Shown in pieces: positions 56,601 through 63,547 of a stretch of DNA of 64,000 bases. The position numbers and the translations under genes were made by a program. How positions within the stretch are numbered: the stretch's first letter is position 1; each line of letters starts with the position of its first letter. The notes under the pieces were generated by a model, which saw nothing but the letters and a program-made list of their open reading frames with translations, did not search any database and was not told the DNA's origin. Source of the stretch: Rutpela maculata (Eukaryota; Arthropoda; Insecta; Coleoptera; Cerambycidae); NCBI GenBank assembly GCA_936432065.2, contig OW386292.2, positions 14,786,918-14,850,917 on the forward strand. Direction: 5' to 3'.

Positions 56601-59600
56601 AACGGATCTGGTTTTGAAATGAAACCAACTTTTTTTAAATTCTTTTTTTTAACAATTCGGTTATACGCATTCTCTTTTATCATGTTATCAAGTTAGTTCA
56701 GCGAGGTGGGACATGAATTCGCATTTAAAATTCGCAAAAAAGTTTTTTCACGATAACTTTGTTATTATTGACTTGATGAAAAAAAAAAGTTAAATGAAAA
56801 ATTGAAGACCTCGCCGAAGTACACAATCTGTTTTTTTCAAATCGGACGGTAACTTTTCGTAAACCTTTTTTTTTAATACACGTTTTTTTGCCGTAACACT
56901 AAAATACAAAAAAATAATTCCTTAATTCTTTCACGAAAAAAAGGAGGACTGAGATTTTTTGAGGTAGGTGAAATAGATAAGAATTGATGGAGCCAGAGGA
57001 TAGGGGTGGTGGGCCAATTAGGGGAGGGGGAGGAGGTAGGGAAAGGAAAATAATTCAACCCCCCCGAACTTTTTTCCCTGTCATGCGATTTTGAAAAACC
57101 AAAATGGAATTCGTTGTTATCTCTAGTGTTTGACTGATTAATTTTTTTTATTTTTTTCAAATAAACAAATTTGTGGAAAGAGAAAACCTTTTTTGCATTT
57201 TTCTGCAAATGCGTTTTTTTCATGTAGGAAAGGGTTCAGAGGGGAAACTTTTTTACAGGTAAGTGAGGATCTTTTTTATCTTTATTTAAAACAAAAATTA
57301 TCGCAATCCAAGAAATAGGAAGGGAGAGAGGGGGCATAATGCGTTTGCGGGAATAAAGGGTTAAGAAGAAGAGATAGGGACTTCGGGCCTTGATATTCAG
57401 CAATATAAATTTTTTTTCACACATATCTTTATTTTGCAATACTATTTTACTGTTATCATATATTTTATATATTTTTTCTTTCATTTCATATCTGTGATGT
57501 TTTTGACTTGTCCTATATCATTTATGTGATCTATTGGGATAAATAAATGCATTCTGTTCTCTTCTATTCACGCCACATATACATATAATGTATCAAACAA
57601 GTGGTAAATAGATATCTTGCCATTATTATTAATAAGCACGTTTAATTTTTAAACTACACAAAGCAATTAGAAGCTGAAAACCAGTTATATGTTACCTTCA
57701 CTTAGTCCAACCTCGTTGTTTCCAAATGCGTCGTACATATAGTAGAGCTGATTTCTGGATATCAACGCGCACGCATAGGTGGGCGTCACCAAAATGCCCA
57801 TATCTGACCTGACAAAGAGTATCTTTTCAATGGCCAACTCCAAGATGTTTTGCCTGGTATACGTGTCAAATATATATTCAACCATCACTTTAAAGTTCAT
57901 TTTCCCTAGCGTGATCCTCGGTATCTCTAGCTTCGAAACCTGGAAAATGTAATCGACAAAGAATAAGTCGAAATCTGAGACGAATTTGTACATATTATAC
58001 AGTGTGTCGATATTATATGAGCCGTTCCAACCCAGACAATGTAGGTTTTTTTGTCGATGAAATGACTTGCTCTTTCTACCATTTTCATCTGAGTACTTAT
58101 TTTTGCGTCACATTGTATAATTATCCATCGAAATTTTGGAACGTCCATTCAATGCTTTAGGTATACGAAATTACTGAAGCATGTTTTTACGGAAAAAGAA
58201 ACTTGCATGCACCATTCTGTCCTTGCCTGACAAGATCTGATTGGTTGAATCGTCTGTACACATGCCGAAAAAGAGGATAGAATAGTTCACGCAAGTTTCT
58301 CTCTCTCTGAGTCACGTTCATTAGTCGAGTGCACCTTCTAGTTTGTTATTAATTTCGATGATAATTACCTGATCATATCGGAACTTCGAGGCTCCATACA
58401 GCTCGTTGCCGCACCTTAAAATATAATCGACAATTTCCGATGTCCACGATAATATCGAATATTTTTTTGCTACGACCCCAGCCATGATGCACACAAAAGG
58501 TGCTATAAACTCGATATCCTTTCCGTATTCTATGACGTTTTTGCTACCATGAATGATCTCCGTGTCGTCGGGCAGGGCGACGAAATTCGTCTCCTTTCGC
58601 AGCTCTTCGGATTTCGTCACTGCCGGTTCGGGAGGATAATAAAAATCCCAATCGTCACCTTTCACTTTCTTTTTAGCGAATTGTTGGCGGGTCTTCATTT
58701 CTTGCTTACCCCTCATAAATGTAGGGTATAGAACGTCTCTCTTTATTGGGAAGTACGTCATATCTGTGTTTATCTGCAATTAGTTTTTAGTGCGCGTAAA
58801 ATATCAAAAATATTCCTTAGAAAAGGAAAAAATTAAGGAGTTAATGAATTCTGTAGCTTTCACCCTTAAAATTAAGAAACTGATTATCCTCTAACTCCAA
58901 AGTGCAGAAGGGTATTTTTCAGGGGGTGAAAAATGAGTTTTTTAAAATTGTCTAGGAAATATTCTTTAAATATTGTTTATTGTTTCAACCAAGTTGAAGA
59001 TATTTGACTCAGCTATTAGTCCGGGGTCCAAGCACTCCAAAATCAAGATGACCTGTTTCGATATGACGTACAAATGTTGATGTAAGTAATGAAGAGAGCA
59101 TTACCTGGGGCACTAGAAAACACTTGTCGGATTAATTTTTGCTCTTGCGCAACTTCAGAAATCGCAAAAAAGATGGCGAATTGATAATTACAAAATTATG
59201 TTTTACAATGGTTATTCTCCGTTAAAACAAAAACTATGTAACCTACCGATCTGATTTTTGGTATGTATACTCAAAAGATATATGTGATTCTAACTAAGCT
59301 ATTGGTATTTCTGAAAAGAATATTTTTTTTGGAAAAAAATAATTAAAATCAAAAGGTTGATATTTACGTTCTAAAAATTTCGATATGCGGACAACTATGT
59401 TAAATTTATGAAATTCTTATATATAATTGCTTACCAAATATAGTCCATATATTGAAAAAGTTTTTTTAAAAAAGATTCTGTCGATACGATAACGTATACA
59501 GTTTTTTGTTTATGATTTTTTTATGAGGCGCGTAATTATGCAGCATTAAAATAAAAATAGTCTACACGATAATTGGTACAGTGTAAAAGTAAAAAGCACT

Positions 59601-62600
59601 ATATTGTTCAATATAAATGCAAATTTGAATTACTTTATGTTAATAATACAACAAAACGAATGAAAGTAGTAGTCGGGCGTTGCCGATTGCGGCCACTCAT
59701 TTAAAAAAATAATAATCGATACAAAGTGAATTGTGTGTTCGAGCAAAATGTTAATCAAATAAGTATTCGCAATTGGCCATGCCCGAGTACAACTTCTACT
59801 CGTTTTTATATTGTTTAAGAAATAAAACATTGGTGAGAAATATTATTTTAGGTATTTAGCATATTTATTTAATAGAAAGCAGAAAAGGGAGATATTTTAA
59901 ATAAAACATTAATGTTGTATATTATGTAATTTTTGTGTATAACTATTCTAACATTTTAGTCAGAATCGCTATCATTATAAAATGATGCATATTGCTTTTT
60001 CCCTTAAAACAATTTTCAGGAAAAGCAGCACACGAGTAAGCAACTGAATACCACTCACAAAAGAACATTTTGTGTCGCATTTTATTTTACAGTTGCACTT
60101 TTTAATTTAAGTTCAGATAAACTTTTTTTTGTCGACATTATCGGTACCAGCTCCTGATTTCCAATTCTGCATCCAAAATTTTGTGCAAGAGGTAATTTGA
60201 ATGACGGTTCACAACACTGTTTTAAAAAAAAGTAATATTTGCAACATGTTGTTGAAAAGCGTCTTCCGTCGGTGGGAGGGAGTGTAAATCACTTTTATTA
60301 AATTATTTTACCTTTTAATAATTTTCAAACGTATACATATAATACATTTGTAAAGTTGACGTGTATGTACATTGAAAATATTTGCAAAAAACTGATGTGG
60401 GGGATGTAAGATGAGTAATGGAATATATTAAGACAGATTTTGGAATTTTTCTCTGTTTGTCTGCTTGTCTGTTTGAACGCGCATTACGCAGAAACTACTG
60501 AACCAATGAGGTTCATCTAAGCTTGGAGTAACATTTAGTTCTTATTTCATCGAAATCGGTCTAGACTAAGCCAAATTTTATGAAAATCGGTCTAGTAGTA
60601 CAGGAGATACAGCTTGATCTCTACAATAAGCGTATTTGCACGACATAAACTTTTAAGATTAAACTTCTGTAATATTCCAGAAAATTCGAGAGTACTCTGG
60701 AATATTCCAGAATGGTGATTCTACCTCAAACGTCGTTTATAAAGCTTTTTAGTCAATTTCAAAATTCCACGCGAACGTAATCGCGGGCATAGCTAGTAAA
60801 TAATAAATATGAACAGCAAACAATAATCAATCGATTTAAACAATCAAACACAAATAGTTTTTATAATGTTAAAATGTTAAGACAAATAACTTCACACTAT
60901 ATACATAAGTACGTACGCCTAGTAAACATAAACATACCAGCTAATTCCACTGTAAACTGTTTTCGTGCGCTTTATGAATTTTAGGAGAGCTGTCGTCTTT
61001 ATTACATGCGCCGCATCATGCACCCATTTTAAAAATTCACAACTCGAATACTATATGCAATATCAACTTAGTTCTTGTTTTAAAAACATTTTCAATATAT
61101 TGGGTATGTTTGTTAGCATAGTTTATACACAAAAAAATTGAAATTGAAGTACTTGCTCGTATGTTGAAATTCTTACTACAATATTTTATAGTTACAGATT
61201 TCATATTTTTTTCCCAGAAAACTAAACATATTTAAACAGTGCCATCTAGCCTCATCCAAGCGCTTATGTGTTCAGTGTATACTATAAAAAAATTAGATGG
61301 ATAGCACTCATAGTTTCTTTTACAGGACGTGTTATGTATTAAAAAACATTTTTTTTTAGGAATTATCATTTCGTCTCTTTTCTTATCATTTAAGAAGTTA
61401 TGCAAAAGCTGATAAGAATCCGACAAGTCATTTCTGGTGTCCTATATAACCCTTTTTGCAAATCTGAAGTTGAAAAATGTACGTCATGTCGGAACAGGTT
61501 ACTTGGAATTTAGAGCGATTTCGTACTGTTGGACCCCAGACTATATCAGCATGAAAAGAAAAATTAAAAAACATAATAATTTAGTAAAAAATGTATTATT
61601 CACCCCTTTGCAACTTTAGAAGACGCCCTTATGCAACCTATAAAGCTATCTGTTTCTTAATATTAAGGGTTAAACCTACAAATCCTCAAATTATTATTGA
61701 CTCCCTATTTTTTTTTCTTTTTTTAAATCTATCTTTACCGTACTTATTCCAAGTATCAGAGACCATATAGGGCCCTTACCTGGAAAAATTCATGGTAGTT
61801 CTGAAAATAGGCTTACTTTACGTTTTTTTGGAGCGCCGAATCCGAATTTTTAACATCCCACCCAAAAAATCGTTTTTTTTTTTTCATCTTTTTTTTTCGT
61901 TTTAGGAAAAAGATACCTAGAAGTTCGGAAAGTAGATAAAATTTTCAACAAAAAAGGTCCTTTGACATTTTAACGTTGAACGAACGGGGAAGCGCTAGCA
62001 CGCCTCGAAACATGAGCCTCGGCGCCGCGGGGCTACTTGCGCTAAGTTACACATCGTTTACATTCTCAGTCAGGAATATTCTCGCATAAATTTTTGCACT
62101 CGAGGCACATGATGGAACATTTCAACCCGCTGCTCTTGCAGCTACGCCCGCCGCGGCAGCCTTTTTTACCCCTGGCGGAGATATTTAGAAATTTTGGTAG
62201 AGCAGGAGGAAGTCCGTAACTGGTCTTTTTTCGGCCCAATTTCTCTGGCACGATAATATTTCCTTGCCAAAGTTGAACTTGGTGGTACGTTCGCAAAGAG
62301 TGTTGTGCAGCAGCAGTTTCAGTTGGGGCCAAAGAGGCAATGTTGTGTTTACTGCTGTACGCGGTTTTAATGAAATACTGTTGTCTAAAACCATTCAAAG
62401 TCATATTTTCATTCTTGCAACCATACAAACGAAGGAAAAATTAATTTCCAGCTTTTGTGATAGCTTGTGGATCTGTATTTGGAGTCCGGAACAACTGAGC
62501 GAGGGAATGCAAATCTGGTCACGTCACCATGCTCTAAAATATTATGAGAAAACAGTTTTCATGCGAAACAAAACGTTTTTTAAAGCAATGAAAATAATAA

Positions 62601-63547
62601 ACAATATAAAGTGAGGATAAAACGCCTTCGATCGCGATCAACGGGTTGCTATCAATTCTCGAGCAGCATATAGGTGCCATGTGCCATTTCTCCCCGACCA
62701 TGGCTCGGGGAGAAAAGGGAAGGGCTTCTTGGCAACAGTATGCTAGCTCGAGGAGCTTGACAGGGAGGAAGGTACCCCAAGAAGATCGAAAGATGAGAGA
62801 GCAACTGTGGAGTTGTCGTGATACCTGAACGCGCGGCGCCGAGGCGCATGTCTCGGGATCCACTCGCACCTCTCCCGTTCGTCGTACGTCAAAATGTCAA
62901 ATTACTTTTTTTGTTGTGCATTTCGTTTACTTTTTGAATGCCTGGGTATTTTTTCTCTAAAACAAAAAAAAATGATAAAAAAATCAAAAACCGATTTTTT
63001 TCTTCTCTAAATTAGAGGGAGTTGCGGGAGGAATTTTTGGTGGGAAGTTAAAAATTTGGATTCAGCGAGTCAAAAAACAAAGTAAACCTGTTTCCAGAAC
63101 GACCATGAATTTTTCCAGGTAAAATTCTCTACTGGAGTATACTATCTATTGAGTTATTGATCTAGCAAAACATTTTGAGCATTTTGTCAATTACAAACTC
63201 AATAACCTGTTTTCTACCTGTTCACTCATCGTGCTCAATTCTTCCTTTGGCAAGGAATATTGCCCGACTTGTGTATAACCAGCACAGGTATAGAACCAAT
63301 CGTCTTCTTCTCCCATTCTCTCTTCCTCTTCCCCTTCATAATCCCCGGAAGCACCATAATCATCATCTCCTTCATATCCCTCCCCTCCTTGGTCCGCTAC
63401 CTCTTGAAGTTCTATTTCTTCTTGGGTCAAAACAAACGAATCCAGGTCCATGAAATCGATCTCCTCCATTAGTTTCGGTTGCTCCGGTAAGGGCGGTTCT
63501 ATCTGCAACGCACGTTCAACAAGAGAATTAGGAAAAGGAAAGGTCAT
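35329..63547 (-). CDS. Nine-exon gene: 909-residue protein with three degenerate cysteine-protease-like domains
   Basis: Exons on the minus strand: 63547-63218, 58773-58369, 57939-57696, 55691-55400, 52440-52115, 47496-47134, 41958-41775, 41288-40983 and 35608-35329. All introns are GT-AG and every junction is phase-consistent; the sum is 2,730 nt including TGA. Residues 1-110 are acidic. Domain 1 is about residues 185-380, domain 2 about 428-640 and domain 3 about 700-909. Each domain has a W...GxxxY block (W220, W472, W744). About 95-110 residues later comes an FD-type block (YDAFG at 314, FDPYG at 567, FDSAC at 854), then a conserved C-terminal strand region. Domain 3 has GRQT (722-725) where tegument-type ubiquitin proteases carry GxQC, and the Asp-x-His motif has lost His in all three domains. 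I infer an inactive, protein-binding pseudoprotease. No signal peptide or membrane helix is seen. A Lys-run/Glu-run linker lies at about residues 383-420. I know no gene name for it. An upstream non-coding exon is possible. Confidence 0.8.
35609..36349. other. Intron 8, distal part
   Basis: This contains a lone TACAGGGTGTTTCATTAATA end at 35771, similar to other foldback ends. Overlapping frames at 36028-36440 on both strands are without recognisable content; a G-run (GGGGGG, 36327-36336) lies nearby. Confidence 0.35.
36350..37110. repeat. Foldback with embedded copy of the 10.3-kb repeat
   Basis: The arms pair: CTCGAAAACTACCTCTAGCG (36373) with CGCTAGAGATCGTAGTTTTCGAG (37062), and GAAATTTTCTACAGATAAGT with its inverse at about 37015. 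Between the arms, 36485-36920 is a direct copy of 10315-10745 (GGAGCGCTAAAATG, GGAAATGATCGGAAG, GGGTTCCGTAACTTG). Confidence 0.75.
37210..37353 (-). pseudogene. Tc1-type transposase N-terminal remnant
   Basis: The minus frame reads NAVVIAIANDGWSMRQVA, then MRYNINKNLVFNILKKW and NGTSRLSNNL before a stop. The GWSxRQVAxRYxI...V...KKWR layout is that of the first helix-turn-helix of Tc1/mariner-type transposases. No catalytic domain follows, so it is a dead fragment. Confidence 0.7.
37422..40926. mobile_element. 3.5-kb element with CCCAGCAAAC ends and TTATATAAC motifs
   Basis: The ends are CCCAGCAAAC (37422-37431) and GTTTGCTGGG (40917-40926). Subterminal zones on both sides are rich in TTATATAAC and GTTATATAA words (37610-37620, 40760-40790, 40880-40890) and in GTTATTATAAC-like text. 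The longest internal frame is 117 codons at 37781-38134, Lys/Ile-rich, with no recognised domain. The rest is non-coding, with a small foldback (39452-39866, CAGTACTGAAGTATGGGAC and its inverse), another at 40372-40628 and a short GT run at 40268-40282. No target duplication is certain. Confidence 0.6.
40372..40628. repeat. Small foldback nested in the 3.5-kb element
   Basis: GCACTTAAGAGTGTAACA with ACCCTTATAAC on the left pairs with GTTATAAGGGTGTTACACTC and TTAAGTGC on the right. The loop contains AATTAGGATCTACTT and its inverse AAGTAGATCCTAATT, reminiscent of the inner arms of the 11.0-11.7-kb foldback. Confidence 0.75.
40983..41288 (-). CDS. Gene 2 exon 8 (residues 715-816), first half of domain 3
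   Basis: Acceptor GGTAATAG|ATTCTC, with only a weak pyrimidine tract, and donor CTAAG|GTAAGA. It encodes SRGRQTLANLMIAIG (GRQT at 722-725), LSAWNSAILDSILVNGDNYF (W744), an acidic insert and ISFTPMVEGTMFLV. The GxQ-x context with Thr at the nucleophile position is the clearest protease-like signature in the protein. A 3.5-kb TIR element starts only 57 bases past the donor. Confidence 0.82.
41289..41774. other. Intron 7 (486 bp)
   Basis: This is a short intron between exons 7 and 8. The minus frame at 41298-41501 inside it shows no homology to the protein repeats and is not coding. Nothing else is seen. Confidence 0.6.
41775..41958 (-). CDS. Gene 2 exon 7 (residues 654-714), linker before domain 3
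   Basis: Acceptor TTCACTTTTATAG|GCAAAC, donor GGAAAG|GTATTT. It encodes KPFYEDVDWLKTDPIPWSRK, a Trp-rich stretch VDNMWNNWDIEYP and ends IHQSSE. The split Arg codon is completed by exon 8. The frame is open beyond both splice sites, so the longer 146-residue frame at 41606-42046 is not the protein. Confidence 0.8.
42283..43091. repeat. Foldback with CAGCTG(AC) repeats, about 810 bp
   Basis: The left arm (CATAGTCAGCTGTTAATGGC, GTCAGCTGACGCCATAAACA, GGCCATATGTATCGAG) is repeated inverted on the right (CTCGATACATATGGCC, TGTTTATAGCGTCAGCTGAC, GCCATTTTAACAGCTGACTA). The centre is near 42710. The palindrome CAGCTG or TCAGCTGA occurs many times. Frames on both strands in the arms are mirror images and not genes. 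Confidence 0.85.
43590..43848. mobile_element. hAT-type MITE, second example
   Basis: The left end is CAGTGGTGCAGCCAG and the right end is the inverse of CATGGGCGCAGCCGGGGG. The flanks TGATAAAG (43582-43589) and TGAGAAAG (43849-43856) match at 7 of 8 bases. G-runs follow the left end and C-runs precede the right end, as in the 32.8-kb element. 259 bp, no coding capacity. Confidence 0.75.
43970..44255. repeat. GC-rich minisatellite, about three units of 95-105 bp
   Basis: Each unit has TCTGGCGGGC or CACTGGCGGGC, then a CGCGCTTAATAATTGATGAG-type segment, GCGGG, and an A/T patch with TTGCCAAAA. The units begin near 43994, 44050 and 44138, and a partial unit ends at 44236. The composition contrasts sharply with the surrounding A/T-rich intron. 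The long frames read here (44081-44339) are consequences of the repeat. Confidence 0.75.
44451..45289. other. Intron 6 spacer
   Basis: No gene is supported. Overlapping opposite-strand frames at 44379-44640 and the frame 44698-44892 have no recognisable domains. Probably decayed repeat. Confidence 0.3.
45290..46860 (+). repeat. Long dispersed repeat family R2, copy 1
   Basis: Starting AGTTCACAAGTTCAAAGCCG, it contains TGTGCAAAAGTTTCAAACCC, CACTAAGCCGTTACGATGCT and later TCAAGTCGGATAATTGTTAA, AATTTTCTAAGCAAATAGAT and ATCGCCGAATGTGTTTATAT. The same order recurs at 47811-49610 and inverted at 50160-51013. The segment 45650-46130, including a GGCCGCGAAATT palindrome with its inverse AATTTCGCGGCC, is found only in this copy. 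Confidence 0.75.
46861..47133. other. Intron 6, part proximal to exon 6
   Basis: No repeat or gene is recognised. It runs up to the exon 6 donor at 47133-47132. Confidence 0.35.
47134..47496 (-). CDS. Gene 2 exon 6 (residues 533-653), second half of domain 2
   Basis: Acceptor TAAATTTCAG|CTATCG, donor CGTTTAG|GTATTT. It encodes AIDTLLRKKLGYFLVQF, PNACYVIHKSQDETFHLFDPYG (567-571), an insert of Gly/Ser/Asp residues and then QACWVKCQDLKMLKWRLNKL. Tyr stands at the catalytic His position of the FDPxG block. The C-terminal strand AFYTFEVTSITRAPK matches FFIYELEVTDLKP of domain 3. Confidence 0.85.
48198..48535 (-). repeat. Compound tRNA-derived SINE with poly(A) tail
   Basis: On the minus strand it starts CCGGCTCGGTGGCGCAGTGC (A-box-like TGGCGCAGTGC). 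A B box, GGTTCGAATCC, lies about 50 bases later. It then has a second tRNA-like half with GAGTTCGAGTCTCAG, a third phrase GGTTGAGTGGTAGAATAGCC, and ends in A(16-17), read as T's at about 48199-48215. It looks like two or three tRNA-like units in one transcript. Anticodon and acceptor stems are not intact, so it is not a tRNA gene. Confidence 0.75.
49758..50156 (-). pseudogene. Penelope-like element fragment (N-terminal RT region)
   Basis: The minus strand reads LVKGLNFAVNPKSVPKFDII, then a frameshift, then ALEKQCKIG, SSLRRDERIKILPADKGN, ATVVIDKNVYDTKV and YSKLNKDPTK before a stop. The KGLNFAV...LPADKGNATVV...D...Y...L..DPT order is characteristic of the region just before and at the first reverse-transcriptase motif of Penelope-like retroelements. 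The catalytic part and the endonuclease are missing. It lies exactly in the loop of the R2 foldback. Confidence 0.8.
51017..51060. repeat. Microsatellite of TACA/CATA units
   Basis: ACATACATACATATATACAT and variants. On the minus strand it terminates the LINE remnant that follows, consistent with a LINE 3' simple-repeat tail. Confidence 0.7.
51514..52041 (-). pseudogene. LINE ORF2 C-terminal fragment
   Basis: An intact 175-codon frame reads ...IYKAFVESIFRYGILVWGG, KKLNIIQNTILKIMY and later GPKFYNTLPKNIKL. The pattern YxAFVESxxxYGxxxWG...LxxIQNxxLKxM is the segment downstream of the reverse-transcriptase domain in Jockey/CR1-like LINEs. It is 5'-truncated and followed by about 450 bp of A/T-rich tail up to the microsatellite. 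The high Ile/Lys/Asn content reflects the A/T bias of the genome. Confidence 0.8.
52115..52440 (-). CDS. Gene 2 exon 5 (residues 424-532), first half of domain 2
   Basis: Acceptor TGATGTTTTAG|TTATCG, donor GTGTTG|GTAATT. It encodes YRIRHGVYIIEGTKALQG, then HFVCVCACLMLLNCPVRRW (W472) and DQVIDHGKHVYSH. This domain has three closely spaced cysteines (457, 459, 461) around the place where a catalytic Cys would be expected, so a nucleophile might survive here. The exon ends ...NWRDNRNLSV. Confidence 0.82.
53330..53760. repeat. Tandem repeat of about 195-bp units
   Basis: TTTAGTTTGG...GACAATGCATGGTTAGCTAA, GTGACGTCATTC, AATCCAATATGGCGGA, CCATGATATGGGTATCAAAT and GAGAAGAATACGAAAATAAA appear in the same order from 53348 and from 53589. 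GACGTC and TGACGTCA words recur. Confidence 0.8.
54450..54712. repeat. Near-perfect palindrome, arms of about 110 bp
   Basis: TTTTGATTCCATATACGAAC...CCAGCTTACATTTTCTTTAT...GACATATTCATG-type sequence is mirrored as CATGAATATGTCG and CGACATATTCATGCATATAA. ATAAAGAAAATGTAAGCTGG and GTTCGTATATGGAATCAAAA follow. The loop is about 35 bp. The high identity suggests a recent insertion. Confidence 0.85.
55400..55691 (-). CDS. Gene 2 exon 4 (residues 327-423), end of domain 1 and charged linker
   Basis: Acceptor GAATTTCAG|GACCG, donor ACAGG|GTAAAT. The exon completes the Gly codon split from exon 3. TACFTRFKDVHALATRI is equivalent to QACWVKCQDLKMLKWRL of domain 2, and a SEEVIYSRVVLSALKVKM strand follows. 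Then comes a run of Lys (KKKKKKKKVKE) and one of Glu (EEEEE), and GDETPSPDDEKT. The linker is low complexity and likely flexible. Confidence 0.8.
55692..57695. other. Intron 3 (2.0 kb)
   Basis: No recognisable gene or long repeat. Purine-rich patches (GGGGAGGGGGAGGAGGTAGG near 57021) generate the Pro/Ser-rich minus frame at 56873-57223, which is not coding. Confidence 0.4.
57696..57939 (-). CDS. Gene 2 exon 3 (residues 246-326), core of domain 1
   Basis: Acceptor TACATTTTCCAG|GTTTCG (phase 0), donor GTGAAG|GTAACA (phase 1). It encodes VSKLEIPRITLG..., an amphipathic segment LELAIEKILFVRSD, the strand TYACALI and YYMYDAFGNNEVG. The frame stays open further upstream, but the spacing from the GxxxY block to the LAI/VAI helix is 45 residues with this acceptor, identical to domain 2. 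This supports the boundary. Confidence 0.78.
57940..58368. other. Intron 2 (429 bp)
   Basis: A short intron. The minus frame at 57927-58148 is in a different frame and unrelated to the protein. The exon 3 frame is open for about 40 codons into this intron, so a longer exon 3 is a weaker alternative. Confidence 0.55.
58369..58773 (-). CDS. Gene 2 exon 2 (residues 111-245), start of domain 1
   Basis: Acceptor CTAATTGCAG|ATAAAC, donor GATCAG|GTAATT, both phase 0. After a Lys/Arg-rich lead (KTRQQFAKKKVKGDDWDF), domain 1 begins with IIHGSKNVIEYG at about residue 183. APFVCIMAG follows, then SWTSEIVDYILRCGNELY (W220). At the position aligned with the catalytic Cys of active relatives I read Ile or Pro, so no nucleophile is evident. 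Confidence 0.82.
58774..60419. other. Intron 1, distal part
   Basis: A/T-rich with no gene, RNA or strong repeat recognised. Confidence 0.35.
60420..60810 (+). repeat. RTE/SINE-like 3' unit ending in GCGGGCATAGCTAGTA
   Basis: This contains ACTACTGAACCAATGAGGTT, TTCATCGAAATCGGTCTAG (twice in part) and GTACAGGAGATACAGC. It ends with CGCGAACGTAATCGCGGGCA and TAGCTAGTA followed by AATAATAAAT. This end resembles the common ...CGCGGGCA...AGCTAGT terminus of insect RTE-type and derived SINE repeats, with a short A/T tail. Confidence 0.55.
60811..61775. other. Intron 1 spacer
   Basis: No feature is recognised. The small frames at 61232-61619 have no identifiable content. Confidence 0.3.
61776..63123. 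mobile_element. Inverted-repeat element carrying a CXC-type ORF
   Basis: The ends TTACCTGGAAAAATTCATGG and CCATGAATTTTTCCAGGTAA are inverted. The arms continue with AACGAACGGGGAAGCG / CTCCCGTTCGTCG and GAGCCTCGGCGCCGCG / CGCGGCGCCGAGGC, giving arms of about 250-290 bp. Inside are the minus-strand ORF 62066-62428 and a GC-richer segment (62610-62830) containing GCTCGGGGAGAAAAGGGAAG and its near inverse. It lies in intron 1, very close to exon 1 (95 bp from its donor). Confidence 0.75.
62066..62428 (-). pseudogene. Transposon-borne ORF fragment with CXC-like cysteine motif
   Basis: The 120-codon minus frame reads MYGCKNENMTLNGFRQQYF, then AAAQHSLRTYHQVQLWQG, then YGLPPALPKFLN. It ends with GCRGGRSCKSSGLKCSIM, CLECKNLCENIPD and a stop. 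HSLRTYHQVQxW and the CRxGxCxxxGLKC..C..C tail are features I associate with a widespread element-encoded ORF in insects. The cysteine tail resembles tesmin/TSO1 CXC motifs. An N-terminal portion is missing upstream. A similar cysteine tail occurs at 3720-3908. It is on the same strand as gene 2 but intronic. No host function is claimed. Confidence 0.6.
63218..63547 (-). CDS. Gene 2 exon 1 (residues 1-110), acidic N-terminus
   Basis: ATG at 63547-63545, with A at -3 and an in-frame TAG 24 bases upstream, so this is the first Met of the open frame. The peptide starts MTFPFPNSLVERAL and is dominated by Glu/Asp/Gly (GGEGYEGDDDYG, EGEEEERMGEEDD). It ends ...STMSEQ at the donor CAG|GTAGAA (phase 0). 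Probably disordered. Whether a further coding exon lies upstream cannot be excluded, because CCAG directly before the ATG could be an acceptor. Confidence 0.75.

Noticed and set aside
57939..58075. Open in-frame extension of exon 3 upstream (…NMYKFVSDF…) with a possible AG at about 58066
   Set aside because: The acceptor at 57940 has a better pyrimidine tract. The resulting spacing in domain 1 equals that in domain 2, and the extension would add about 43 residues with no counterpart.
57927..58148. 73-codon minus frame
   Set aside because: It is out of frame with exon 3 and has no counterpart in the other protein repeats.
62534..62869. 111-codon minus frame in the GC-richer part of the 61.8-63.1-kb element
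   Set aside because: No recognisable motif, it overlaps other frames on both strands, and it lies in repeat. It could be decayed element coding sequence but I cannot support it.
63175..63453. Plus-strand 92-codon frame with Leu/Pro/His-rich translation
   Set aside because: It is the antisense shadow of acidic exon 1; its composition is the complement of Glu/Asp codons.
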